Origin: Talinum fruticosum | Taxonomy: Eukaryota > Streptophyta > Magnoliopsida > Caryophyllales > Talinaceae | Direction of reading: 5' to 3' | DNA length: 64,000 nt | Assembly (NCBI GenBank): GCA_021018815.1 | Contig: JAITYX010000087.1 | Coordinates: 930,001-994,000, forward strand | Part shown: piece by piece, positions 1 through 10,636 of the stretch | Position numbering within the stretch: the first letter of the stretch is position 1 | Layout: each line of letters opens with the position of its first letter | Notes under the pieces: model-generated | The model's input: only the letters and a program-made list of their open reading frames with translations | Told to the model about the DNA's origin: nothing | Databases searched by the model: none | Program-made: the position numbers and the translations under genes

Positions 1-640
1 TCCTTGTAGGGTGCTTTGTTATTTAGTTTTTGTGTTTTTAGGAGTTTGACTCATGCAAAGGAGATGTATGCAAGACTCTATTCTAAGAACAAATACATTG
101 TTTTATTAAGATGATGCAAAAAGTTTCAAAAAGACAAAGACAAAAATTGCATTTGAGCCCCCACTCCCTAAAGTAAAGCCTAAGGAAGGTAAGTCGCTTG
201 AACCGCCTAGGACCATGTTATGAAAAATAACTTTTGGAGAGGAAGGGACTCAAGTGGTAGACCCGAAGAGACTAAAAAAGAAAAGAAAAGAGTACTCTTT
301 ATTTGGATGCACATAAGAAATGTGAAACAATTAAAGATGAGTGCAATGATGCTAATAACTTAAATTGGGATGAATTTTATTTGGCTAATGCACAAATGAA
401 CTCATCTCGATTTGAGATTAATTTTGTTTAGCTAAATACCAAAATTAACTCACCTAATTTGAGATTAATTTTATTTTGGCTAAAATGCAAAAATGGACTC
501 ATAATTTGAGATAAATATTTTTGGCTAAAATGAAAAAATGGAGTCACCTAATTTGAGATGAATTTTATTTTGGCTAAATTGCAAAAAAAAAAAAAAAATG
601 CAACCATGCCAAAAAGTCAACAACCCTTAAAAAACCTAAA
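1..640. repeat. Retroelement-derived flank, no intact gene
   Basis: No convincing reading frame is present. A block of about 50-bp degenerate tandem units (see next entry) uses wording similar to 10,085–10,150, next to a Tat-like primer-binding site. I infer that this is internal sequence of the same minus-strand retrotransposon, separated from the rest by the later insertion of the gag-only element. The assignment rests on short similarity only. Confidence 0.35.
365..590. repeat. Degenerate ~50-bp tandem repeat, 4–5 units
   Basis: Four to five units of roughly 45–55 bp share the pattern aattttatttt-ggctaaa-tgcaaaaatg-actca-ctaatttgagat, with scattered substitutions and small gaps. The last unit ends in a poly-A run near 583–598. 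Nothing suggests coding. Confidence 0.6.
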
Positions 641-1500
641 ACGGATCGACAAAAAGATGAGGGTCCTCGACATGCCCCAATATAATCACTATCTAAAACA
701 CACTCATCAAATAATTATACTATAACAAAGCAGCGGAAAACCACATTATATTAGGGCGTTACCGCCGTCCTTCCTCGAGAGAATAGGCTAAACATTACAA
801 TAGGATAACACAATTATCTTTTAAAATTAACACGTACATTTAAAGTCTCATAAGACCATACCCAATATTTACATACTTAAACCACCAAACATGAATTCGT
901 TCTCCCAAAAAAATATAGTTTATCGGACCGATCAATGGAAATAAACTTCTAAAAGCAAATGAAATTAGCAGGAGCTCCGTAACCAAAATCAAACCATCAA
1001 AGCTAATTATAATACACCCAAAAGTAGAGCCCAAGCACGATCACGCCCTGAGTCAACATTTTCGGACTCTTTTGCTCTTGTCACTTCTTGCCCAATATTA
1101 ACATGCTTTTCTTTCCCCAAAAATATTTAAGACAACATATAAATAAGAATGAGCCATAGGCCCAACACGTTACTCTTGTATTGTAAAAATATATATTATA
1201 AGGGCCAGTGAAAGCGATCGGATATTTGAAATCGGTTTCAAAAGTTATTTATATGTGAAATTGCAGTAAATTCACTATGCATTAATTATTGGGATAGCTT
1301 AGGACCCATTTACGTGATATCATTATATATGTAATCGTGATTGTATAAAAAATTCATTTATCCCGATCAATCAAGGAGGGCCCCGTGAACTGTGAATTGT
1401 GAACCGTGAACTATAACTATGACTTGTGATCATAATCGCATCCGTGACTATGAATTGTGAAGTGGGTCCAAATTATTTACATGATCAAAACGGTAAACTC
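640..1500. other. No gene seen; possible LTR tail
   Basis: This is AT-rich sequence with no convincing ORF. A short GC-richer patch lies at about 750–790. The LTR described next may extend leftwards into this stretch, but the right-hand LTR copy lacks the matching part, so its true end cannot be read. Confidence 0.3.
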
Positions 1501-3806
1501 ACTAATAAAGATGAATATTTCGGAAAGGTACAAGCAATAACGTATTTTTAAATGCATTTTCACTCCCTATACAAGCTTCCTAATTACCACGTTTGTGACT
1601 CGTCCGTGTGTAGAGTAAGACTTTTTTAAGTCATATGCATTTAATAAGTCATCAAGATTACCTATACACTTTGCATCCTTGAACTCTTGTTACTTAAGCT
1701 AACCATTTTTCCTCGTCACTCTTAAAGGTCTTCATGTCTGTTTACTTCCTTAGTTAATTATTAAAGATCCCTTCAACGAACTTAATGCTTTCCAAGTAAG
1801 TTCTATGACTTATATCCAACATTTTTTATAAATATAGCCTATATAATACTTTATGAGTTAAGTGATTCATATTTGAATTACAAAATCGGTTAAACATGTC
1901 GGAATGGTGTCCTTTTTATCAGTTGGTGAGCACACTCGATGTGGCCCATGGACCTATTAAATCCATCTTGTTACTATAAAAACAATCATTGTAACATCTC
2001 ATATAGAACAAATATATTATTATAGCTATATCCATGACTTAATAATCCAATAAACCCTTGTCATCGTATCTACGTAAGTTGGTTTCACTAGACAATATTC
2101 ATAATAAGCTAAACCTCTTCGCTAACGAATTCATATCATATATTCATTTCTCACCTATCATAATTCATGACCAAATAATCAAGCAAACTTCCTATTTCCC
2201 TTTCATTGTATTTGGCTATGGAGTATGACATCCCAAAACTTTACAATTCCATTAATTAACCTATAATACGAATACATCATCATTTCAACCCATCATTATC
2301 ACGTAATACTTTCATTCCGTGGAACTCTACTTAATCATTTCAGCTTAAATATATCCTAAAATTTATTATTATATCACTCAAAAAATATGACATGTTATCC
2401 CAACAATATTGTTTACTCTATGAAAGCTTTATGCCGCAACCAAATTAATTTCTCCAAGCTTTAATCTCATTCAACTAACAACAACGTCTTATAGAAATAA
2501 GCTAAGTAATCCAATTACTCTTCCTCTCAAATTTAATCATAACTTGCTCAATTCACCACCATATACTCCTCAAATCAATTTTAGAAAACCACATAATTAC
2601 CTAATTAAATCCCACAAAAACCACCTCAAATCCAATTAAACTTTCAAATATACTTTCTTCCATTTTTTTCAAGGATAACATAACCTAATCTTGATTAATG
2701 CACTTCCCTAGCAAGCTTTTATAAATTGAACAATCTTCACACAACCAAGCAATCCATTCATGCTCATATAGAAAATTAAACAAGCATATTCACAATTACA
2801 AATAACCTAAATCATTTACCAATACCAATTTAACCCATAACAAACCCTAAATCCAAGTTAACTTATATCAATATTTCATTACTCCCAAGTTAATCCAATT
2901 CCACAACAACCAATTCAAAACTCACATTTATTTGTCTAATTATTCAATTATAACATAAATTTGTGATAAAATTACTTAAAATTGAGGAATTTAGAGACAT
3001 ACCTCAAAAGGGGTTAGAGGTGAAATTGGGTGGTGGAAGATCTGGTGGTGGAGTTAGGCTATTGAACGGTGGCATTAGCATCGGACGGTGGCTAGGGGGC
3101 AACGGACAGCGGCCGAGGCGGCGCCCATCCCGACGGGCGGCAGCAAGCGTAGGGGCGAACAGCCCCGCTAGCGCGAGACAGGAGAAGGGGAGAAAGAAAA
3201 ATCGATGCGGGTAGTAAGGTGGAGGCACGGACTCCAGCGGCAACTACTTGGCAACGGCAAGGGCCGGCAATCGCCGACTACCGGTGGCGGTGAGGGGCAA
3301 TGAAGATGGGGAGGTGAGAGAGAGATGGAATGTTGTTTGCTTAGTTTATAACCCCCTCCTTTTCACCGATATCCCGATGCTTCTAGGATCTCATTTCCCT
3401 TTCTTTTTCCCTTTTTTTGTCCTGTTAATTTTTAATATCTCTTATCTTTTTACTATTTTCATTATCACATGATTAAATGTATAATCGTATATTTAGCTAA
3501 ATTTTATTTGTTGCTATAACAATTTATATATGTATATATATTTTATTTTATTTTATTTTTACTTATTATTTTAAATTATTTGGGTTCGGAATAAAATTTT
3601 GTATTATTGAACATATATACATTTCCTTGTACAAATATAAATTATACAAATTACCCGTTATTATTTGCGATTATCGAATTTGTTCGCATCCTTTATTTCG
3701 GTTTCGAGTTTTTTTTCTTTGCATGACTCGCTGCTCTTGAACAATATTAAGACGATAAAATACAAATTCAAAGTAATTAAATACGATTAAGTGTCGGGGT
3801 GTTATA
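1500..3806 (-). mobile_element. 3' LTR (minus-strand) of gag-only element
   Basis: About 1.9 kb of this (1,900–3,806) is repeated in the same orientation at 8,125–9,959. Shared landmarks include the GGTGGTGGAAGATCTGGTGG block and the coding-like start MIKLLKIE (2,963 and 9,097). Read on the minus strand the repeat starts TATAACACCCC, a mutated form of the TGTAACACCCC start common in plant Ty3/gypsy LTRs, directly after a polypurine tract. The left end is uncertain; similarity to the other copy can be followed, in rearranged form, to about 1,500. The short ORFs at 2,963–3,243 are not genes: they lie in the LTR and are not conserved between copies beyond their start. Confidence 0.7.
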
Positions 3807-3820
3807 TCCTTTCCTCCTTA
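3807..3820 (-). other. Polypurine tract of gag-only element
   Basis: On the minus strand this reads TAAGGAGGAAAGGA immediately before the LTR start at 3,806. Upstream (3,821–3,850, minus) is a degenerate stretch reading like TTTCGAGGACGAAAC, a wording often found at the 3' end of plant Ty3/gypsy internal regions. This fixes the element's orientation. Confidence 0.65.
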
Positions 3821-4269
3821 AAATAAGTTTCGTCCTCGAAACTATAATATGTCTCGTAACATAGATTTGGAATAGTTACTGGAAAACAAGTTTCGTTATG
3901 TGTGTTGAGCTTCTTATAGCTTCAAAACTCCGTATTGGATTTGCTTTGACTTGACCCACTCTTTAGACTTTACCATGCGTAGTATGGTAAAATTTACTAC
4001 TAATGGTAAATTTATATTCAACTAACTTCACAAAAACTTATGACTCGAAGTCCATATCATAATTCCCAAATATCATGTGTATTCTTCCAAATTCAAATGA
4101 CTTGGATAGTACTTGTGCATAACTTCACATCTCACTATCTCGTTCTATGGGTAATCTCATATAAAATTCTATGGGATAGGCAAGGGCTCTATATGTAGTT
4201 GCCATATAAACTTTCAGTAACATAAAAGAATGAATAGCATCGAATGAATTAAAACTATGATGGCCTCGG

Positions 4270-5842
4270 ATGAAACACAAACGTACCAATTACTATTGTC
4301 TCCGAATCAACAATTTCCTTCCTCTTTATCACGTAGGCCGTTCCTACTTGGTTGTTACTGGTAAATACAGGAGACTTGTTGTTTCTAGACATTTGAATTG
4401 GGCCTTTGCTCGCTTAAGGAGGCTTGATAGGACATTTTGCAATTATATGGCCCGGGTCCCCACACCAGTAAAAAACTTTGGTTCCTACTCTATATTCCGA
4501 AGTGGTGTGGTTCATCTCGACCACACTTAGCGCACTCGCTTTCTCTTAGAGGTTGCATCTTGTGTTTCAGCTCCAATGATCATAGGTTTCTTGTTAGATG
4601 TCTCCTCCATTAAATCCCTCTTTTCATTCCATCTTTTATTAAAAGTACCCAAATTTGTTTTCCTTAATTCATTCTTCACTCGCTCTATCTCGACCGCACG
4701 TTCATATAACTCTTAGCTTGTTTGCACTGGTTTCCCTGTCAAATGATCTTTAATATATGGGGCTAAGCCTTCTTCAAATCTTATCATTCTCATATGGTCG
4801 GTGGCCACATATTCGGGGCAAATCTTAAAAGTTCTACAAATTTGCTAGCATATTCCATCACCGACAAATTACCTTGCCTTAACTCCAAGAACTCTTTTTG
4901 TTTTTTCCTTTGTAAAGGAACTGGGTAAAATTTTTCTCTTACTTCCTCCACGAACTTGTCCCACGTTCCCTCAAGACATTAGAACCTAGCCCTTACAGTT
5001 CCCCACCGGATATCGGCTTGTCCGATGATGTAAAAGCTCTAATGTTTACATGCTTATTGTTTGGTACCTAGACCACATCGAATATATTTTCCAATTTCCT
5101 AATCCATTCTTCTAATATCACTGGATCCATTCTCCAATCATAAGTTTTTGAATTTTGTTTGGCAACCCTTTCGAAAAATTTTCCTTCTTATCTAAATTAT
5201 TAGATTTCGATTCTTTAAGTTTCTTTGTCACCACGGCTATAATTCTCCCCAACAACTCAGTGGTCTATATCTTTAGGTACTTTTTTTGTTCGTCCTCTTT
5301 CTTAAGCATATCACGCTCTCTTTCTTGATGAGGGGTTGGAAGGCTATGGTTAACTAATTTAGAATGCATATATTCCATGTTGTTTTCTTTTACTTAATTT
5401 CTCATAACGCTCTCATTTTGGTTGGACATTCTATTTAGTATGAAATTAGAGAAGATAATTAGTTCTAATTTTCCTGTCTAATCCCCATAACTATTACCAT
5501 GATATAAATTGTTTGATAACGCTGGCTAACAAGTGACGAGATGCTGATATGTATAACGTATTTATTACTGCGGACATAATACTCTTTCATTAGCCTACTC
5601 GGAGTCTTTATGGTTCTAACAAGGGTATTTATCGATCACTACAGAATATATTTTCATTAGTTTCCTTCAACACCAACATAGGTGGTTACTGAGTTTAGGT
5701 TAGCTAGTGCTTTAACATTCAAACCTTGAAACTCTTTCTCCACTCCATTATTTTCTTCGAATGCTTGATCCGAACTCATTTGAATAATTTTCAAGGAATC
5801 CCAACTATTAATCACGTTTGGGATTTTTTTTTCCAACTCCAT
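4270..5842 (-). pseudogene. Degenerate Ty3/gypsy gag (capsid plus zinc knuckle)
   Basis: On the minus strand this encodes a broken gag polyprotein of an LTR retrotransposon. Near 5,150–5,070 one frame reads DPVILEEWIRKLENIF; around 4,985–4,805 another reads WDKFVEEVREKFYPVP followed by EFLELRQGNLSVMEYASKF. This is the retrotransposon gag (capsid) signature. From about 4,530 to 4,425 come CAKCGRDEPHHF and then YWCGDPGHIIAKC, a zinc-knuckle region whose first cysteine is now Tyr. Several frameshifts and stops make it non-functional. Between the knuckle and the polypurine tract (4,270–3,821) there is only about 450 bp without recognisable protease, reverse transcriptase, RNase H or integrase, so the copy is gag-only. 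The ORF at 5,657–5,842 may be the degenerate gag N-terminus. Confidence 0.75.
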
Positions 5843-6533
5843 GCTTGTTCTCCTCCCTACACTTTTATCGATTCAATGCAACTTTACTTTTATTGTTTGC
5901 TCTCTAATCATGTATTCTATGTTTTTTCCCATTTCCTCATTATCAAAATCTTGTATACTTCATCATATGTTTGCAACCTCACTAATCCCAAATAATCACC
6001 AACATAAACTACAACTACTATAGAAACCACTTTTAACGACGGTTAAAAGGACAAACTATCATGAAAAATAAATCGGTGGCATTTTTGTAAAAAATGCTAT
6101 TTTTATCTGGGTATATGACGACGGTTCAAACGAGCAACCGTCGTCTAATGGTTGAACTGAACCTTAGACTACGGCTCGAGTAAATGAACCGTCCTCATAA
6201 AGAACTTTAGACAACGGTTCTTAGTTGTGAACCGTCGTCTAAAGTGTTGCACCAAACCCCTCCCCCAAAACCCCTCGCTATTCCATTCCCACCATCTCGC
6301 TTCGCTCATCTCCTCCCGGGGTCTCCTCTCTCCTCCACCGGCGTCCTTTTCCACCTGAGTTTTCTAGTGTTCGAGTTCTTCTCCTCGGAGCCCCTTTCCT
6401 CTCACTTTCACTTGCCTCAATCGAGTAAATTCAGTCCCCCACTCGCTGTTCGTTGTTCTCTCTCTCCTCTCGAGCTCTCCTCTTCTCCTACAGCAGCAGT
6501 TCTTCTCTCGCCCGCATTCTTTCATCTAGTAAA

Positions 6534-6567
6534 TCTCTTTCTCTCTCTCTCTCTCTCTCCCTCTCTC
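6534..6567 (+). repeat. (CT)n microsatellite
   Basis: A run of CT dinucleotides with one TTT interruption and one CCC lies in the pyrimidine-rich leader of the CACTA remnant. It sits between the left terminus and the element's gene, the usual place for a 5' untranslated region. Confidence 0.85.
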
Positions 6568-7026
6568 CTCTCGGTACTCTATCCCCTTCTCATATATATG
6601 AAACTAGGGTTTTAGGGTTCAATCAGGATTCAAGCGTTTTTGGGTTCATTTGGACAAATTATTTGAGTTTGTGGGCACTTGATGTTATGTGCACGATTGA
6701 GTGGAACTATGCATCTAATGAGAATTTGTTAATTTGGCTATTTCATGGTTGTTTCATCTTGACTTTAGGTTATTTAACTTGTATGTTGTTACATGTAGAA
6801 ATTTAATCTTATATTTGAAAAATGTGAATTGATAGAAAATGAAAATAAGACCGGAGACAAAAATGACCAAAATTAAGGACGATGGTTCCGGGCAGCCTAC
6901 ACAGGTTGTGCCGGACTACACAGTCAATCCGTGTTGGCTGCCGCCCAGCCCAACTTATGTGTTTCCATCCGAAAATTGTTGTACATGTTTATTTATCAAG
7001 AGTCTGTATAATTTCTTGCAGTCTAA

Positions 7027-7996
7027 TATGGACTCTTCCAAAAGTGCAAAGAAATCGAAGGGGCGAACTATGATGAACAAGGAGAAGTTGGTCCGGAGTA
7101 GAGACGATCCAATTCTCCTTACATAGGTTGATTTTGATAGCCACGGAAATGCTGTAGGTGGGAAGAAATCTAACTTTATAGGCTACGTTGGTACAAAGAA
7201 CCCGTTGTCACGTGAACATCGCCTACATAAAAATGGGCCGACGTCCCCGATTCCATTATGGACAACATATGGAACGATATTAAGGTAAATTAAAAATCTC
7301 AACTTAGTATTACAACTTATATGTAAATGGTTAATATATATGTACTAATGCATATCGTTCTTGTGTTTCGTAGAACGTTCAACTTGAATGCTAATGGATC
7401 TCGGATCCCCTCCGTGAAATACAAGACCCTCATGTCAGCGCAGTAAAAGTTTAGAGACTACAAATATCGCATTGCCGCTATATGGGTCTTCAAAACAAAG
7501 CAAATAAAACAAGAATGTAGACCTCGCGAGGTCTACAATTGTATCACGGAGGACTAGAGATCGTTTGAGTCATATGTCACCTCTCCGAATACAAGCTTAT
7601 TTCATTTAATATTCAATCTCATATTTATATAGTGTGATGTTGGTTATCGAATTGATATAAAAATGAAGAAATGAAAGTTATGCACTCGATATTTTCATTT
7701 CTTAATATTACTTGGGCAGGTGATAGGTGAAGCCAACCGGAAGACGATTAAGAGCAATTCGTACCCTTATGTGTTGTCTCGTGGGGGATACGCAAAGTTG
7801 GAGGAGAAGTTTTACAAGTAAAAGCTTGAACAACTTCAGGGCACATCCAAGTGAAGGGTCCACCGTAGATACTTCACAACTTGTTGATAGGGACGAACTG
7901 TGGATCAAAGGAAGAAGGAAGAAAGATGGAACCTTTTCTATAAACTCATTAATAAAGATGAACATTTCGGGAAAGGTACAAGCAATAAAGAATTAA
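7027..7996 (+). pseudogene. Broken CACTA-associated (plant transposase-24-like) gene
   Basis: Spaced fragments on the + strand read MDSSKSAKKSKGRTM (from 7,027), then MDNIWNDIK (to about 7,285), KFRDYKYRIAA (about 7,450–7,480), EANRKTIKSNSYPYVLSRGG with YAKLEEKF (7,730–7,815), and STVDTSQLVDRDELWIKG with RRKKDGTF (7,857–7,935). This order resembles the second ORF of plant Ptta/En/Spm elements. Plausible splice sites occur: TTGCAG before 7,022, GTAAAT after about 7,285, TTTCGTAG near 7,372 and GGGCAG near 7,720. In-frame stops and frameshifts break it. It carries no catalytic domain, and the main transposase is not seen. The family assignment is from memory of conserved wording. Confidence 0.55.
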
Positions 7997-9959
7997 GTTG
8001 TCGAAGGGATTCTTTAATTATTAACTAAGGAAGTAACAGACATGAAGGCCTTTAAGAGTGACAAGGAAAAATGGTTAGCTTAAGTAACAAGATTTCAAGG
8101 ATACAAAGTTAATAGGTAATCTATTAAACATGTCGAATTGTGTCCCTTTGATCGGTTGGTGCACACACCTCATGTGGCCCATGGACCCATTAAATCCATC
8201 TTGTTACTATAAAAACAATCATCGTAACATATCATATAGAGTTAATAGATTATTACAGACTATATCCATGGCTTAATACTCCAATAAACCCTTGTCACCG
8301 TATCTACGCAAGTTGGTTTCACTAGATAATATTTATAATAAACTAAACCTCTTCGCTATGGAGTATGATATCCCAAAACTTTACAATTCCATTATTTAAC
8401 CTATAATACCAATACAATATCATTTCAACCCATCATTATCACATAATACATCCATTCTGTGGAACTCTTACTCAATCATTTCAGCTTAAATATATCCTAA
8501 CATTAATTGTTATATCACTTAAAATACCACATGTTATCCCAACAATATTATTTACTCTATGCAAGCTTTATACCGTAACTAAATTAATTTCTCCAAGCTT
8601 TAATATCATTCAACTAACAACAACGTTTTATAGAAATAAGCTAAGTAATCAAATTACTCTTCCACTCAAATTTAAGCATGACTTGCCTAATTCACCACCA
8701 CATACTACTCAAATCAATTTTAGCAAACCACATAATTAGCTAATTAAATCCCACAAAAACCATCTCGAATCCAATTAAACTTTCAAATATACTTTCTTCC
8801 ATTTTTTTTCAAGGATAACATAACCTAATCTTGATTAATGCACTTCCCTATGAAACTTTTTTAACCTAAACAATCTTCACACAACCAAGTAATCCATTCA
8901 TGCTCATATAGAAAATTAAACAAGCATATTCACAACTATGAATAACCCAAATTATTTTCCAATACCAATTTAACACATAACAAACCCTAAATCTAATTTT
9001 ACATATATCAATATTTTAATACTCCCCAAAGTCAATCCAATTACGCCACAACCAATTCAAAACTCACATTTACTTGTCTAATTATAACATAGATTTGTGA
9101 TAAAATTACTTAAAATTGAGGATTTTAGAGATATACCTCAAAAGGGGTTAGAGGTGAAATTGGGTGGTGGAAGATCTGGTGGTGGAGTTGGGTTGTTGGA
9201 CGGTGGCGTCGGTGTACGATGGCGGCCAGGGGCCGTGCCCGTCCCGACGGGCGACGAGCAATTGCGAGGGCGTAACAGCCCCGCCGGCGTAAGATAGGGA
9301 AAGGGAGACAGAAAAACTGGTGGGGGTAGCAAGGTGGAGGCGCAGACTCCGGCAGCAACTACTTGGCGGCGGCAACTACTTGGCGGCGGCAAAGGCCGAC
9401 GACCGCTGCTGCCGGTGGCGAGTGAGGAGCAGTGAAGATGGAGAGGTGAGAGAGAGATGGAATGTTGTTTTCTTAGTTTATAAACCCCCTCCCCGCGCTC
9501 CTTTTCACTAATATCCCGATGCTTCTAGCATCTCCTTTCCCATTCTTTTTCTTTTTTTTTGTCCTGTTTATTTTTAATATCTCTTATTTTTTACTATTTC
9601 CATTACCACAAGGTTAAATGTATAACCGTATATTTAGCTATATTTTATTTATTGCTATAACAATTTATATATGTATATATATTTTATTTTATTTTATTTT
9701 ATTTTATTTTTATTTATTATTTTAAATTATTCGGGTTCGGAATAAAATTTTGCATTATTCGAACATATATATACATTTCATGGTACGGATGCAAATTGCA
9801 TGAATTACCCTTTATGATTTGCGATTATCGAATCTGTTTGTATCCTTTATTTTGATTTCGATTTTTTTTCTTTGTGCGGCTCATTGTTCCTAAAATATAT
9901 TAAGACGATAAAATACAAATTTAAAGTCATTAAATACGATTAAGTTTCGGGGTGTTACA
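7990..9959 (-). mobile_element. 5' LTR (minus-strand) of gag-only element, rearranged
   Basis: This is the direct copy of 1,900–3,806. It starts on the minus strand with TGTAACACCCCGAAACTTAA at 9,959. Its inner end is rearranged: 7,990–8,100 is the reverse complement of about 1,685–1,790, while 8,125 onward is direct to about 1,900. Identity looks roughly 85–90 % by eye, so the copy is not recent. The ORFs at 9,097–9,511 and their antisense frames fall in its GC-rich core and are not supported as genes. Confidence 0.7.
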
Positions 9960-10614
9960 CTGCGTAACCTTCCCGGGCTAATCGGAGGTGGCCAACGCTT
10001 GTCCAGCGGCCGGTGGCTACGTAAAACCTAGACTAAGAGAGATTTCGGACTAACTCGGAAATGCAATTAATGGACCTACCTAAAAAAAGGTAATTTTTTA
10101 CTTTTGGCTAAAAATGCACATATTGGACCGACTCAAGGAAATTTATTATTGTATTTTATTTTTGCACCCATGTAAGGATTATTTAGCAAACTAAACCTAA
10201 CCTAAAGGCTCATAGAAAGAGGTTAAATACTAAAGAAAATACACTCATCCAAGCATGCAAATGAAGAGAAAAGGTGCCACCTAGACAACCAAGCATTTAT
10301 TGTCAAAAGAGGGATAAATCTAGGTAGGACACATGATGTCTCATAGTTCGAGAATTTAGTCCTCCATGGGGTGCATGACAGGAAAAAGTACTTGGTGCGT
10401 CGTGGTAAATCACCTTCCCAATAATCAAGCCTAATTAGGCCCACTGAGTCGATAGTTCGAACATCTTCCAAAAAATGTTCTTAGGGTAAAGCCTAATGGT
10501 CTAAATGAAAAGCAACTATGTCCAAGGGTGCCTAAACGCATATGTCTAATGCAAAACATATTAAAAAATTCACAATTCAAATTTCCAAGTCTCGTCCTCT
10601 TAATAAATGACACA
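9960..10614 (-). mobile_element. 5' internal fragment of Tat/Ogre-like element
   Basis: This lies directly downstream, on the minus strand, of a primer-binding site and stops at the outer edge of the gag-only element's LTR (9,959). No coding region is recognised; the ORFs at 10,223–10,646 (minus) have no recognisable domain. A short block at 10,085–10,150 resembles the repeat at 365–590, supporting continuity across the nested insertion. Confidence 0.45.
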
Positions 10615-10632
10615 TCCTCAACGGAGTCGCCA
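10615..10632 (-). other. Primer-binding site of Tat/Ogre-like element
   Basis: The minus strand reads TGGCGACTCCGTTGAGGA four bases after the LTR end. TGGCGACTCC plus a GA-rich tail is the wording I associate with plant Tat/Ogre elements. It marks the LTR at 10,637–12,598 as a 5' LTR. Confidence 0.6.
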
Positions 10633-10636
10633 CTCG

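Larger units (their letters stand above)
6012..7996 (+). mobile_element. En/Spm (CACTA) transposon remnant
   Basis: The left terminus (6,012 onward) reads CAACTACTATAGAAACC, one base longer than a CACTACTATAG end. It is followed by subterminal motifs ACGACGGTT and AACCGTCGTCT in both orientations. The first about 120 bp match the inverted right end of the CACTA element at 50,458–53,790, so both belong to one family. A pyrimidine-rich leader follows (6,240–6,570) and then a degenerate element gene. No right terminus is found before the LTR-like sequence resumes near 7,990, so the element is 3'-truncated or rearranged. Confidence 0.7.

Noticed and set aside
2963..3243. ORFs of 79–83 codons in GC-rich sequence on both strands
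   Set aside because: They lie inside a retrotransposon LTR; the paralogous copy at 9,097–9,392 does not keep the frame beyond the first about 30 codons.
6244..6806. Long Ser/Leu/Pro-rich ORFs (123 and 117 codons)
   Set aside because: They come from a pyrimidine-rich leader with a (CT)n run inside the CACTA remnant; two overlapping frames are equally open, typical of low complexity.
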